Shown here: in pieces, positions 41,893 to 50,618 of the stretch
Layout: each line of letters starts with the position of its first letter
Position numbering within the stretch: position 1 is the stretch's first letter
From: Clostridiales bacterium
GTDB lineage: Bacteria; Bacillota; Clostridia; Oscillospirales; QAMX01
Length of the DNA: 64,000 bases
Assembly (NCBI GenBank): GCA_016303065.1
Contig: JAEDMJ010000002.1
Coordinates: forward strand, 1-64,000
Direction of reading: 5' to 3'
The notes under the pieces: generated by a model
What the model was told of the DNA's origin: nothing
What the model saw: only the letters and a program-made list of their open reading frames with translations
Databases searched by the model: none
Made by a program: the position numbers and the translations under genes

Positions 41893-42246
41893 TTACGATG
41901 CCATTGCAGCGACTATTGTGACAACGATCATGATAAATCCGATAACAACGCTGGCGATAAGGCCGATGATGGAAGTGATCTTGCCGATCTTGCTGAACTT
42001 GGCTTCGCCGCCCTTAGCGCCCATGATGGAAAGAATCAGTCCCGCGACGGCGAAAGGAATGCCTACGCCAAAGCTCCAGCTGATCACAATGCTGTAAATA
42101 CCGAGGGCCATGCCGATTATGGCCTTAATACGCGTGCCCTTGCTTACGGCAACGGGTTCTGCTGCGGAGACTTCGTACTGAGCCTGGGACTGGGGCTGCT
42201 GATACTGGGGCTGCTGTTCGTACGGGGTGTTGTTGTTCTCTGTCAT
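41893..42246 (-). CDS. Small membrane protein, tandem paralogue 1 (DUF4190-like)
   Basis: A 117-aa protein. It starts at the ATG 42246 after GGAGGTAAAT. The head is Gln-rich (EQQPQYQQPQSQAQYE), and the body KAIIGMALGIYSI...AKFSKIGKITSIIGLIASV contains the shared F-SK-GKITS-IGL motif. First gene of the cluster, behind a TTGACA promoter. Function unknown; the low-complexity head is typical of cytosolic tails that mediate weak interactions. Confidence 0.68.
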   Translation of the reverse strand: MTENNNTPYEQQPQYQQPQSQAQYEVSAAEPVAVSKGTRIKAIIGMALGIYSIVISWSFGVGIPFAVAGLILSIMGAKGGEAKFSKIGKITSIIGLIASVVIGFIMIVVTIVAAMAS

Positions 42247-42298
42247 ATTTACCTCCGGAAAATGAATAATTTGGGAACGCCATTTGTACTTAATGTTA

Positions 42299-42327
42299 AT
42301 TTTACCACTTATATTTTTCCCTGTCAA
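42299..42327 (-). promoter_or_regulatory. Promoter of the small-membrane-protein cluster
   Basis: On the minus strand perfect TTGACA (42322-42327), 17 nt, TAAAAT (42299-42304). Confidence 0.8.
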
Positions 42328-42374
42328 GGGAATTTACATAATCTGCTTTTTTTCCGCACACAGATTTATTCTCA

Positions 42375-42403
42375 TTGACAAAATCGCATTTAGATACTAA
42401 AAT
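42375..42403 (+). promoter_or_regulatory. Promoter for radC
   Basis: Perfect TTGACA (42375-42380), 17 nt, TAAAAT (42398-42403), divergent from the membrane-protein promoter. Confidence 0.8.
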
Positions 42404-42439
42404 ATAGTAACACTTCGTACTGAAGGGAGAATGATACGG

Positions 42440-43156
42440 TTGAAAACAGACAATCCCCACGCCGGACACCGCGAAAGACTTCGCAGCCGGGCAAAGGCCG
42501 ATCCCGGTCTTGACACCTTCAGTGACCACGAGGTTCTTGAGCTGCTGCTCTTTTATTCCATTCCCCGCGCGGACACAAACGCGCTGGCTCACAGGCTGAT
42601 CGACGCTTTCGGAAGCCTCCGCGGCGTTTTCGAAGCATCGCCCGCAGAGCTCGAAGCCGTGGAGGGCATCGGAGAGAACTCCGCGCTTTTGCTCTCGCTC
42701 ATACCTTCCGTCACAAGGAAATACCTGCTCTCCCGCGCTGTCAAGGGCGTTTCGCTCTCCAGTACGGCTCTGCTCGGAGAGGCGCTCATGCCGTATTTTG
42801 TGGGAAAGCGGGAAGAAACGATTTACGTTCTCTTTCTTGACCAGAACCGCCGCACCATCTCCTGTGATTTCATCGGCGAAGGAAGCGTGAACGCAGTCTC
42901 CCTCAATGTTGCGAAGATTCTGCGTCTTGCATCTTTAAGGCGCGCCCAATTCGCCGTCATAGCCCACAATCACACCAACGGTTTCGCCAACCCCTCCGAG
43001 CAGGACATCATCACCACGAAGCGGCTCCAGTCCCTTCTCGCTTCCGCAGGAGTAAAGCTTCTCGACCATCTCATTATCTCCGATCCCCTGGACAGCAGCA
43101 GCGACGTCTGCGAATACGTCTCGCTGGCCGAAAGCGGCGTGTTCTGCGTTCCCTGA
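42440..43156 (+). CDS. radC: RadC/YicR-family JAB1 metalloprotease-fold protein
   Basis: A 238-aa protein with an N-terminal helix-hairpin-helix part (AVEGIGENSALLL) and a C-terminal JAMM-fold domain, AHNHTNGFANPSEQD, holding His-x-His...Ser-x-x-Asp. The role in DNA repair or recombination is uncertain. I choose the TTG at 42440, since it is 10 nt from GGGAG and gives (M)KTDNPHAGHRERL as in relatives. The ATG at 42431 abuts the Shine-Dalgarno. Confidence 0.88.
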   Translation: MKTDNPHAGHRERLRSRAKADPGLDTFSDHEVLELLLFYSIPRADTNALAHRLIDAFGSLRGVFEASPAELEAVEGIGENSALLLSLIPSVTRKYLLSRAVKGVSLSSTALLGEALMPYFVGKREETIYVLFLDQNRRTISCDFIGEGSVNAVSLNVAKILRLASLRRAQFAVIAHNHTNGFANPSEQDIITTKRLQSLLASAGVKLLDHLIISDPLDSSSDVCEYVSLAESGVFCVP

Positions 43157-43183
43157 CGCGCGCCCTGCAAAACAAAAAAACGT

Positions 43184-43220
43184 GCCGCAGATTCTTTCAG
43201 AAGGAATCTGCGGCTTTTTT
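43184..43220 (+). terminator. Terminator of radC
   Basis: GCCGCAGATTC (43184-43194) pairs with GAATCTGCGGC (43204-43214), followed by TTTTTT, ending at the uvrA stop codon. Confidence 0.9.
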
Positions 43221-46045
43221 CAGCGTTTAAGGTATTTTTTCAGGAATATTCCCGTGTACGAGCTTTCACATTCGGCAACTTCCTCCGGAGTTCCCTGGCA
43301 GACAATGCGTCCTCCCCGGTCTCCCCCCTCCGGGCCGAGATCGACGATATGGTCGGCAACCTTGATGACGTCAAGATTGTGTTCGATCACAACGACGGTG
43401 TTGCCCTCGCCCACAAGCCTGTCCAGAACCTCCACAAGCTTGTGAACGTCCGCAACGTGAAGACCCGTCGTCGGCTCGTCGAGGATGTAGAGAGTTCTGC
43501 CCGTTGAGCGGCGTGAAAGCTCCGTCGCCAGCTTGACCCGCTGGGCTTCGCCTCCGGAAAGCGTCGTTGACGACTGGCCGAGCTTTATATACCCCAGCCC
43601 CACCGAGGAGAGAGTTGCAAGCTTCCGTTTTATCTTGGGAAGGCTGTCGAAGAACTCCAGCGCCTCGTCCACGGTCATGTCGAGAACCTCGTGGATGTTC
43701 TTGCCCTTGTACTTCACCTCGAGAGTCTCGCGGTTATAGCGTTTTCCCTTGCACACCTCGCACGGAACGTAGACGTCCGGCAGGAAGTGCATCTCGATTT
43801 TCACAAGGCCGTCCCCCGAACAGGATTCGCAGCGTCCTCCCCGGATATTGAACGAGAACCTTCCCGCTCCGTAACCGCGGGCGCGGGCGTCCTGGGTCTG
43901 AGCAAAAAGCTCCCGAATATCCGTGAACAGACCCACATATGTCGCGGGGTTCGACCTCGGCGTGCGCCCGATGGGCGACTGGTCGATGACAATGACCTTG
44001 TCGAGGTTTTCAATGCCGTCGATCCCGTCGAAATCGCCCGGACGCGTCCGGGCGCGGTTCAGCTCCGCGGCAAGCTTTTTATAAAGGATCTCATTCACAA
44101 GGCTGGATTTTCCCGAACCCGAAACCCCCGTCACGCACACAAGCATTCCCATCGGAATGCTCACGTCGATGTTTTTGAGGTTGTTCTCCCGCGCTCCGCG
44201 GACGGTGAGAAATTTTCCGTTTCCCTCCCGCCGGTGCGGCGGGACCGGAATGCACTTTTCGCCGCGGAGATACTGCCCCGTCACCGATCCGGCGCAGGCT
44301 TTAATCTCGTCCACGGTTCCGGCGCAGACAATCTCTCCCCCGTGAACTCCCGCTCCCGGGCCGATATCGACGATCCAGTCCGCGGCATACATGGTGTCCT
44401 CGTCGTGTTCGACGACGATAAGCGAGTTTCCCTGGTCCCGGAGGTTCTTCAGGGTTTCAAGGAGCTTTTCATTGTCCCGCTGGTGAAGTCCGATGCTCGG
44501 CTCGTCAAGGATGTACAAAACCCCCGTAAGGGCCGAGCCGATCTGAGTTGCAAGGCGGATCCTCTGGCTCTCTCCGCCGGAAAGTGTTCCCGCGGACCGG
44601 GAAAGCGTCAGATAGTCCAGTCCGACGTTTTCAAGAAACTCAAGCCTCGAGAGTATTTCCTTTACGATTTTTCCGGCAATAAGCGTCTCCGTCTCGGTAA
44701 GGCGCAGCTCAAGCATGAATTTTCTCGCATCCGTCACCGTCAGGTCACAGAATTCCGCAATATTCACGCCCCCCACGGTGACGGCAAGCGTTTCTCGTTT
44801 TAGCCGCTTGCCCCCGCAGGTCTGGCACGGGATTGCACTCATAAAGTCTTCGATGGCTTCCTTCTGGTCCTCGCTGTTGTTGTCCCGGTATCTGCGTTCG
44901 AGGTTTGGGATAATTCCCTCAAAACAGGCGTTCCAGGTGCCGCCGCCGTGTTCTTCCGACCGCGGAATGCGGAGCTTCTTCCCGTTCGTCCCATACAGGA
45001 AGACGTCCAGCTCCGATTTTTTCAGCTCGCAGACCGGCGTGTCGAGGGATATGCCGTATTCCCTGGATATGGCGTTGTAAAACATGGTGGAGATCATGTT
45101 CTTTGGGTTGTAGGCCCAGCCCAGCGCGGCTATCGCCCCGCCGCGGATGGACCTCGATCTGTCCGGAATGACGCGGTCCGGGTCGACTTTCATCAGTTCG
45201 CCCAATCCCATGCAGTCCGGACAGGCGCCGAAAGGATTGTTGAACGAGAACGACCTCGGCGCAAGCTCTTCGATCGATATTCCGCACTCCTCACAGGCGT
45301 AGTTCTGGGAAAAGAGCAGCTCCTCCCCACCGATCACGTCGACAACGACTATTCCCCCGGAAAGGGAGGATGCGATCTCCACGGAGTCGGTAACGCGGCG
45401 GTTCATCTCCGGCTTGACCACGAGGCGGTCGACGATTATCTCAATATTGTGTTTTTTGTTTTTGTCAAGCTTTATCTCTTCCGACAGGTCGTAAATGCTT
45501 CCGTCCACGCGCACGCGGACATATCCGCTGCGCCTGGCGTCTTCAAACACCTTTGCATATTCGCCCTTTCGCGCCCGGACGACCGGAGCGAGAATCTGGA
45601 TCTTCGACCCCTGGGGAAGGGCGTTCACCGCATCGACGATCTGGTCAATGCTCTGCTGGGCGATCGGCCTCCCGCACTTCGGACAATGGGGAATCCCGAT
45701 TCGCGCCCACAAAAGACGGAGATAGTCGTATATCTCTGTAACGGTGCCGACAGTCGACCTGGGGTTTTTGGACGTGGTCTTCTGGTCGATGGATATCGCC
45801 GGAGAAAGACCTTCGATCGCGTCCACGTCCGGCTTTTCCATCTGGCCGAGAAACATCCGGGCATAGGAAGAAAGCGACTCCACATACCTTCTCTGCCCCT
45901 CGGCGTATATGGTGTCAAAGGCAAGACTCGATTTTCCGGAGCCGGACAGCCCCGTAAATACCACGAGCTTGTCCCTTGGTATCGTTATGTTCACGTTTTT
46001 AAGGTTGTGCTGGCGAGCTCCGCGCACGGTTATTCTGTCGTTCAT
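43220..46045 (-). CDS. uvrA: Excinuclease ABC subunit UvrA
   Basis: The DNA-damage recognition ATPase of nucleotide excision repair. The 941 aa hold two ABC modules (GLSGSGKSSLAFDT near residue 33, GVSGSGKSSLVNEI near 640), zinc modules with CEECGISIEE/CPDCMG and CESCSGDG/CEVCKG, and two LSGGE signatures. Its ATG overlaps the uvrB stop (ATGA). Length is normal. Confidence 0.98.
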   Translation of the reverse strand: MNDRITVRGARQHNLKNVNITIPRDKLVVFTGLSGSGKSSLAFDTIYAEGQRRYVESLSSYARMFLGQMEKPDVDAIEGLSPAISIDQKTTSKNPRSTVGTVTEIYDYLRLLWARIGIPHCPKCGRPIAQQSIDQIVDAVNALPQGSKIQILAPVVRARKGEYAKVFEDARRSGYVRVRVDGSIYDLSEEIKLDKNKKHNIEIIVDRLVVKPEMNRRVTDSVEIASSLSGGIVVVDVIGGEELLFSQNYACEECGISIEELAPRSFSFNNPFGACPDCMGLGELMKVDPDRVIPDRSRSIRGGAIAALGWAYNPKNMISTMFYNAISREYGISLDTPVCELKKSELDVFLYGTNGKKLRIPRSEEHGGGTWNACFEGIIPNLERRYRDNNSEDQKEAIEDFMSAIPCQTCGGKRLKRETLAVTVGGVNIAEFCDLTVTDARKFMLELRLTETETLIAGKIVKEILSRLEFLENVGLDYLTLSRSAGTLSGGESQRIRLATQIGSALTGVLYILDEPSIGLHQRDNEKLLETLKNLRDQGNSLIVVEHDEDTMYAADWIVDIGPGAGVHGGEIVCAGTVDEIKACAGSVTGQYLRGEKCIPVPPHRREGNGKFLTVRGARENNLKNIDVSIPMGMLVCVTGVSGSGKSSLVNEILYKKLAAELNRARTRPGDFDGIDGIENLDKVIVIDQSPIGRTPRSNPATYVGLFTDIRELFAQTQDARARGYGAGRFSFNIRGGRCESCSGDGLVKIEMHFLPDVYVPCEVCKGKRYNRETLEVKYKGKNIHEVLDMTVDEALEFFDSLPKIKRKLATLSSVGLGYIKLGQSSTTLSGGEAQRVKLATELSRRSTGRTLYILDEPTTGLHVADVHKLVEVLDRLVGEGNTVVVIEHNLDVIKVADHIVDLGPEGGDRGGRIVCQGTPEEVAECESSYTGIFLKKYLKR

Positions 46046-48066
46046 CTGCCTCTTCTTGCCCTTCCTCTTGACGCGGTTTTTGGTTTTGTCTTCGGCGGCT
46101 CCACAGCCGCCTTTTCTCCGCGGAGTTCGATTATCCTGTCGCGGAGAAGCGCTGCATATTCAAACTCCATGACCTTTGCAGCCTGGCGCATATCCCGCTC
46201 CAGCTTTTCGATAAGCGCGAGCCTTTCGCCTTCGGTCATGTATTTCTCTTCGTTTTCGCCTTCGGCGGATTCCGTCACTTCAATAAGGTCGCGCACACTC
46301 TTCACAACGGTCTTCGGCACGATACCGTGCTCTTCGTTGTACGCCTGCTGAATCTTCCGGCGCCGCATGGTCTCGTCAATGGCGGTGCGCATGGATTCCG
46401 TCACCGTGTCGCCGTAAAGAATGACCTTGCCGTGCGCGTTTCTCGCCGCGCGGCCGATGGTCTGGATGAGGGCGCTCGTGCTGCGGAGAAACCCCTCCTT
46501 GTCCGCGTCAAGAACCGCCACAAGGCTGACCTCCGGCAGATCAAGACCCTCGCGCAAAAGGTTGATCCCCACAAGAACGTCAAATTTTCCAAGGCGAAGA
46601 TCGCGCAGAAGCTCGATGCGCTCCATCGTTTCGACCCCGTGATGCATATATCTGACTCTCACGCCGTTCTCTTTCAGATAGTCCGTAAGGTCCTCCGCCA
46701 TTTTCTTTGTCAGAGTTGTCACCAGCACGCGCTCGTTTTTAGCCGCGCGCAGGGATATCTCGCCGAAAAGATCGTCCACCTGACCCTCGGCGGGTCTGAC
46801 CTCAACCTCCGGGTCCAAAAGCCCCGTCGGGCGGATGACCTGCTCAACGACCTGCCCCGAACGGCTTTTCTCGTACTCCGACGGCGTTGCGGAAACGTAG
46901 ACCACCTGTCCGACCTTCTTCTGAAACTCGTCGAACGTCAGCGGACGGTTGTCCAGCGCGCTGGGAAGACGGAACCCGTACTTCACAAGCACGTCCTTTC
47001 TGGCGCGGTCTCCGGCATACATCCCCCTTATCTGAGGCAGGGAAACGTGGGACTCGTCAATGAACATCAGAAAATCCTTCGGGAAATAGTCCAGCAGCGT
47101 GTAGGGAGGGCTTCCCGGAGCTCTCCCCGAAAGCAGGCGCGAGTAGTTCTCGATTCCGCCGCAGATGCCAAGCTGGCGGATCATCTCTATGTCGTTGAGC
47201 GTTCTCTCCCTGATACGCTGGGCCTCGATAAGCTTTCCCTCGTCCTCAAAGGTCTTCACCCGCTCCCACATCTCGTTTTCGATTTCAGTCAGGGCGCGGA
47301 CGCGCTTTGCCTCCGTGGTGGCGTGGTGGCTGGTCGGGAAAAGCAGGGCGTGTTTGAGATCGGATATCCTCTTTCCGGTAACGACGTCGACCTCGCTGAG
47401 CCTTTCGATCTCGTCGCCGAAAAACTCCACGCGCACAGCCGTCGTATCGCTCCAGGCGGGAAGTATCTCCACGGTGTCTCCGCGGACGCGGAAAGTGGAG
47501 CGTGTAAAGTTCAGGTCGTTGCGCGTGAACTGGATCTCCGCAAGCTTGTCCACGAGGCTGTCCCGGCTGTACTGCATTCCCGGACGCAGAGAGATCACCA
47601 TGCCCGTATAATCCTCCGGGTCGCCCAGACCGTATATGCAGGACACGCTGGCAACGATTATTACGTCCCTCCGCTCAAAAAGAGACATTGTCGCCGAATG
47701 GCGCAGCCGGTCGATCTCCTCGTTCCGGGAGGAGTCCTTTTCGATATATGTGTCCGTCAGAGGCATGTACGCCTCCGGCTGATAATAGTCAAAATATGAG
47801 ATAAAATACTCCACGGCATTGTTCGGGAAAAATTCCCGAAACTCCGAACAGAGCTGGGCCGCCAGGGTTTTGTTGTGGGCAAAGACAAGCGTGGGACGGT
47901 TCACCTGAGCAATGACCTGAGCCATTGTATAAGTTTTTCCCGATCCGGTCACACCCAGAAGAGTCTGCTCCGAGAGCCCGTCGTTGATCCCGCGGACAAG
48001 CGCCTCGATTGCCTGAGGCTGGTCCCCCGTAGGTTTGAAAGGGCTTACAAGCTCAAAACGGTCCAA
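46042..48066 (-). CDS. uvrB: Excinuclease ABC subunit UvrB
   Basis: UvrB verifies damage and loads UvrC. The 674 aa begin DRFELVSPFKPTGDQPQAI, and carry GVTGSGKTYTMAQVI (Walker A), the beta-hairpin region, DESHVSLPQIRGMY and a C-terminal UVR coil (LERDMRQAAKVMEFEYAALLRD). The start is a TTG (48066) 8 nt after AGGAGG. The frame stays open 89 codons further upstream, but that part is not UvrB-like and runs through the promoter. uvrA follows with a 4-nt overlap. Confidence 0.97.
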   Translation of the reverse strand: MDRFELVSPFKPTGDQPQAIEALVRGINDGLSEQTLLGVTGSGKTYTMAQVIAQVNRPTLVFAHNKTLAAQLCSEFREFFPNNAVEYFISYFDYYQPEAYMPLTDTYIEKDSSRNEEIDRLRHSATMSLFERRDVIIVASVSCIYGLGDPEDYTGMVISLRPGMQYSRDSLVDKLAEIQFTRNDLNFTRSTFRVRGDTVEILPAWSDTTAVRVEFFGDEIERLSEVDVVTGKRISDLKHALLFPTSHHATTEAKRVRALTEIENEMWERVKTFEDEGKLIEAQRIRERTLNDIEMIRQLGICGGIENYSRLLSGRAPGSPPYTLLDYFPKDFLMFIDESHVSLPQIRGMYAGDRARKDVLVKYGFRLPSALDNRPLTFDEFQKKVGQVVYVSATPSEYEKSRSGQVVEQVIRPTGLLDPEVEVRPAEGQVDDLFGEISLRAAKNERVLVTTLTKKMAEDLTDYLKENGVRVRYMHHGVETMERIELLRDLRLGKFDVLVGINLLREGLDLPEVSLVAVLDADKEGFLRSTSALIQTIGRAARNAHGKVILYGDTVTESMRTAIDETMRRRKIQQAYNEEHGIVPKTVVKSVRDLIEVTESAEGENEEKYMTEGERLALIEKLERDMRQAAKVMEFEYAALLRDRIIELRGEKAAVEPPKTKPKTASRGRARRGR

Positions 48067-48102
48067 TCCTGCCGCCTCCTGCCACACATATGTTCGTCCG
48101 TT

Positions 48103-48111
48103 ATTATACCA
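48103..48111 (-). promoter_or_regulatory. Extended -10 promoter for uvrBA
   Basis: On the minus strand TGG-TATAAT forms an extended -10 with no good -35, about 37 nt before the TTG start. No LexA box was recognised. Confidence 0.5.
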
Positions 48112-48164
48112 TACCCCGGGCGAAAATAAAAGCCCGAAAACGCATTTAAATGAAACAAAAGATA

Positions 48165-48193
48165 TTGACGAAATTGTCCATTTAAGATATAAT
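48165..48193 (+). promoter_or_regulatory. Promoter for the 64-aa membrane protein
   Basis: TTGACG (48165-48170), 17 nt, perfect TATAAT (48188-48193), divergent from uvrB. Confidence 0.78.
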
Positions 48194-48223
48194 TTATACA
48201 CAATATATTGTGGTGGTGGATAT

Positions 48224-48418
48224 ATGGGAAGAAAAGGACGTTTGATGCTTCGCGCGTTCGTCATAACCGTAGTTATCTGCGCAATATTGGGAGGGTGCGT
48301 CTGGCTCGGATGGCATCTGTTCCTGAAAGACAAGTTCTCCGCCGCCTATCCCGACGCCGGACGGGATCCAAGTATTCACTGTTCCGCGGAGCTCTGCGGC
48401 GAATCCGGTGTTCTGTGA
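48224..48418 (+). CDS. 64-aa single-pass membrane protein
   Basis: A short gene not recognised as any family. GGTGGTGGA precedes the ATG. The basic N-terminus MGRKGRLMLR leads into one transmembrane segment (about 11-33), then about 30 residues ending in SIHCSAELCGESGVL with two cysteines. A consensus promoter and a strong terminator (48462-48489) bracket it as a single-gene transcript, which supports it being real. Confidence 0.62.
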   Translation: MGRKGRLMLRAFVITVVICAILGGCVWLGWHLFLKDKFSAAYPDAGRDPSIHCSAELCGESGVL

Positions 48419-48461
48419 AAAACATATCCTTCAAAGCGCTTTAACCTGATTAAAACGACTT

Positions 48462-48489
48462 CTCCCCATCCGCAATGGGGAGTTTTTTT
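48462..48489 (+). terminator. Terminator of the 64-aa membrane protein gene
   Basis: CTCCCCAT (48462-48469) with ATGGGGAG (48475-48482), then TTTTTTT. Confidence 0.9.
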
Positions 48490-48494
48490 CATCA

Positions 48495-48523
48495 AAAAGA
48501 GCCGTCCTGCGGACGGCTCTTTT
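48495..48523 (-). terminator. Terminator of the arginine operon
   Basis: A perfect 13-bp stem (48495-48507 with 48511-48523), 3-nt loop, followed on the minus strand by T residues, 19 nt after the argF stop. Works in either direction. Confidence 0.9.
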
Positions 48524-48541
48524 ATTTTGCAGTATCTTTTT

Positions 48542-49456
48542 TCAGGCGTTTTGTCCGCCCATGGTCAGAACCATGACGGCTTTCTGGGCATGGAGCCGGT
48601 TTTCAGCCTCGTCGAATATCTCTCCGGCGTGGGCCTCGAAAACGTCCTCCATTATCTCCTCGCCCTTGTGAGCCGGGAGACAGTGGAGCACCATGGCGTC
48701 GGGCTTCGCCGCAGACATGACCTTCCGGTCAATGCAGTAACCCTCAAAGACCTTCCGGCGGACGGCGGCTTCCTCTTCCTGACCCATGGAAGCCCACACG
48801 TCGGTGTAGAGCGCGTCGGCGTCCTTCGCCGCGGCCATGATGTCGTCGGTGACGGTGAGACGGCCCGTCCCGTTCGCCCAGGCAACAATGCCGCTGTCGG
48901 GACGGTATCCCTCCGGGCAGGCGACCGAAACGCTCATGCCCGTCTTGATGCATCCCACGATCAGGGAGTTGGCCATGTTGTTGCCGTCGCCGATAAAGCA
49001 GAGCTTTCTGCCTTCAAGGCTTCCCTTGTACTCGCGGATGGTCTGGAGATCGGCGAGCACCTGGCAGGGATGGCAATAGTCGGTAAGTCCGTTGATGATC
49101 GGAATTGAGCCGTACCGGGCCAGGTCCTCCGGATCCTGCTGGGCAAAGGTGCGGATCATTATTCCGTCAAGATATCTGGAGAGAACTCTCGCAGTGTCCA
49201 TTATGCTTTCGCCGCGTCCAAGCTGGATATCCCGCGAGCTCAAAAACAGCGCCTGACCGCCGAGATCATGCATTCCGACTTCAAAGGAAACTCTCGTCCG
49301 GGTCGAGGATTTGGTGAATATCATTCCGAGGGTCTTTCCCTCAAGGAGTCTGTGGGGAATTCCCTCTTTCTTTTCTTTTTTAAGCTTATCTGCAAGGTCG
49401 AGTATCTCTTTGATCTCTTCGGAAGTGAGGTCCGACAGCTTAAGCAGGTGTTTCAT
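48542..49456 (-). CDS. argF: Ornithine carbamoyltransferase
   Basis: Converts ornithine and carbamoyl phosphate to citrulline. The 304 aa have KSSTRTRVSFE (carbamoyl-phosphate loop, about 49-59), DYCHPCQVLAD and HCLPAHKGEE (ornithine site). It overlaps the end of argD by 17 nt and is the last gene before the terminator. A biosynthetic rather than catabolic role follows from the operon. Confidence 0.97.
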   Translation of the reverse strand: MKHLLKLSDLTSEEIKEILDLADKLKKEKKEGIPHRLLEGKTLGMIFTKSSTRTRVSFEVGMHDLGGQALFLSSRDIQLGRGESIMDTARVLSRYLDGIMIRTFAQQDPEDLARYGSIPIINGLTDYCHPCQVLADLQTIREYKGSLEGRKLCFIGDGNNMANSLIVGCIKTGMSVSVACPEGYRPDSGIVAWANGTGRLTVTDDIMAAAKDADALYTDVWASMGQEEEAAVRRKVFEGYCIDRKVMSAAKPDAMVLHCLPAHKGEEIMEDVFEAHAGEIFDEAENRLHAQKAVMVLTMGGQNA

Positions 49457-50618
49457 CAGCTAATACCTCCTTTATTGTGGCAACTGCCTTTTTGAGCAGC
49501 CCAAAGTCAATGTTCAGCGCGGGCAGAAGCCTCAGCTTTTCCTTTGCGGTCAGAACGAGCACACCGCGCTCCATAAGCTTTGCGGCAAGGGTTTTTGCGG
49601 GAGCTTCCGTCTCGATGCCGAGCATTAAACCGAGCCCCGACACGCTCTTAACGCCCTTTGCGCCTTCAAGCCCGGAACGGATGTATGCGCTCTTTTCCTC
49701 CACGGATTTCAAAAGTTCGCTGTCGATACGGGAGATTATGCTGCACGCGCCGGCAGCGGCAATCGGGTTTCCGCCGAAAGTTGAACCGTGCTGCCCCGCC
49801 GTGAGAACGTCTGCCGTGCTTTCCGCAAAAAGCGTCGCCCCCATGGGAAGCCCTCCGGCAAGTCCCTTCGCCGTGGAAACGATGTCCGGCTGAACCCCGA
49901 AGTGCATATACGAGTAAAGCTTTCCCGTGCGTCCGTTTCCGGTCTGGACCTCGTCGACGCAGAAGAGGGCGTCGTATCTGCGGCAGAGCGCGAAAAGACC
50001 CTTGACGTATTCCGCGTCCAGAGCGCGGACGCCGCCCTCTCCCTGGACGGTTTCGATCATAAACGCCGCCACGTCTCCCCTGGCAAGCAGAGCTTCCGCC
50101 GCGCCAAGATCTCCGGGTTCGGCGTACTCAAATCCCCCGGTAAACGGCCCGAAGTTCGTGTGGAACGCGTCCTGTCCCGTGGCGGCAAGCGTCGTAACTG
50201 TGCGCCCGTGGAAGCTTCCGCGAAGGGTGACGACGGTGCTCTTTTCTTCTCCGAACCTGTCGTGAGCCCATTTGCGCGCGGTCTTTATCATGCATTCGTT
50301 GGCCTCTGCTCCGGAGTTCGAGAAAAAGACTTTTTTCATTCCGGTCTTTTCGCAGAGCATCTTCGCAAGACGCGCCTGGGGCTCCGTGTAATAGAGGTTT
50401 GAGGCGTGCTGGATCTTTCCGAGCTGTTCGGTCACCGCGGCAGTCCAGGCGTCGTCGCAGAAGCCAAAAGTGTTGACCGCAATTCCCGTTCCGAGATCTA
50501 TGTATTCTTTTCCTTCGGCCGAACGGACGAGGGAACCCTTTCCCTCGGTCAGCTCAAGGTCGAACCTGCCGTATGTTCCGGCTATGTACTCCCTGTCAAG
50601 GGCTTTTGTGTCAGACAT
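49440..50618 (-). CDS. argD: Acetylornithine aminotransferase
   Basis: A PLP-dependent class III aminotransferase making N-acetylornithine. The 392 aa contain FFSNSGAEANECMIKTAR, FCVDEVQTGNGRTGKLYSY and the PLP lysine in STAKGLAGGLPMGA. It begins directly after the argB stop codon with no spacer, and CGGAGGC precedes its ATG within argB. Confidence 0.96.
   Translation of the reverse strand: MSDTKALDREYIAGTYGRFDLELTEGKGSLVRSAEGKEYIDLGTGIAVNTFGFCDDAWTAAVTEQLGKIQHASNLYYTEPQARLAKMLCEKTGMKKVFFSNSGAEANECMIKTARKWAHDRFGEEKSTVVTLRGSFHGRTVTTLAATGQDAFHTNFGPFTGGFEYAEPGDLGAAEALLARGDVAAFMIETVQGEGGVRALDAEYVKGLFALCRRYDALFCVDEVQTGNGRTGKLYSYMHFGVQPDIVSTAKGLAGGLPMGATLFAESTADVLTAGQHGSTFGGNPIAAAGACSIISRIDSELLKSVEEKSAYIRSGLEGAKGVKSVSGLGLMLGIETEAPAKTLAAKLMERGVLVLTAKEKLRLLPALNIDFGLLKKAVATIKEVLADETPA

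Noticed and set aside
43691..47799. Long plus-strand frames opposite uvrA and uvrB
   Set aside because: The opposite strand encodes complete, conserved UvrA and UvrB; the shadows have no motifs.
48067..48333. 89-codon upstream extension of uvrB
   Set aside because: It would run through the uvrB -10 box and the divergent promoter; AGGAGG places the start at the TTG 48066.
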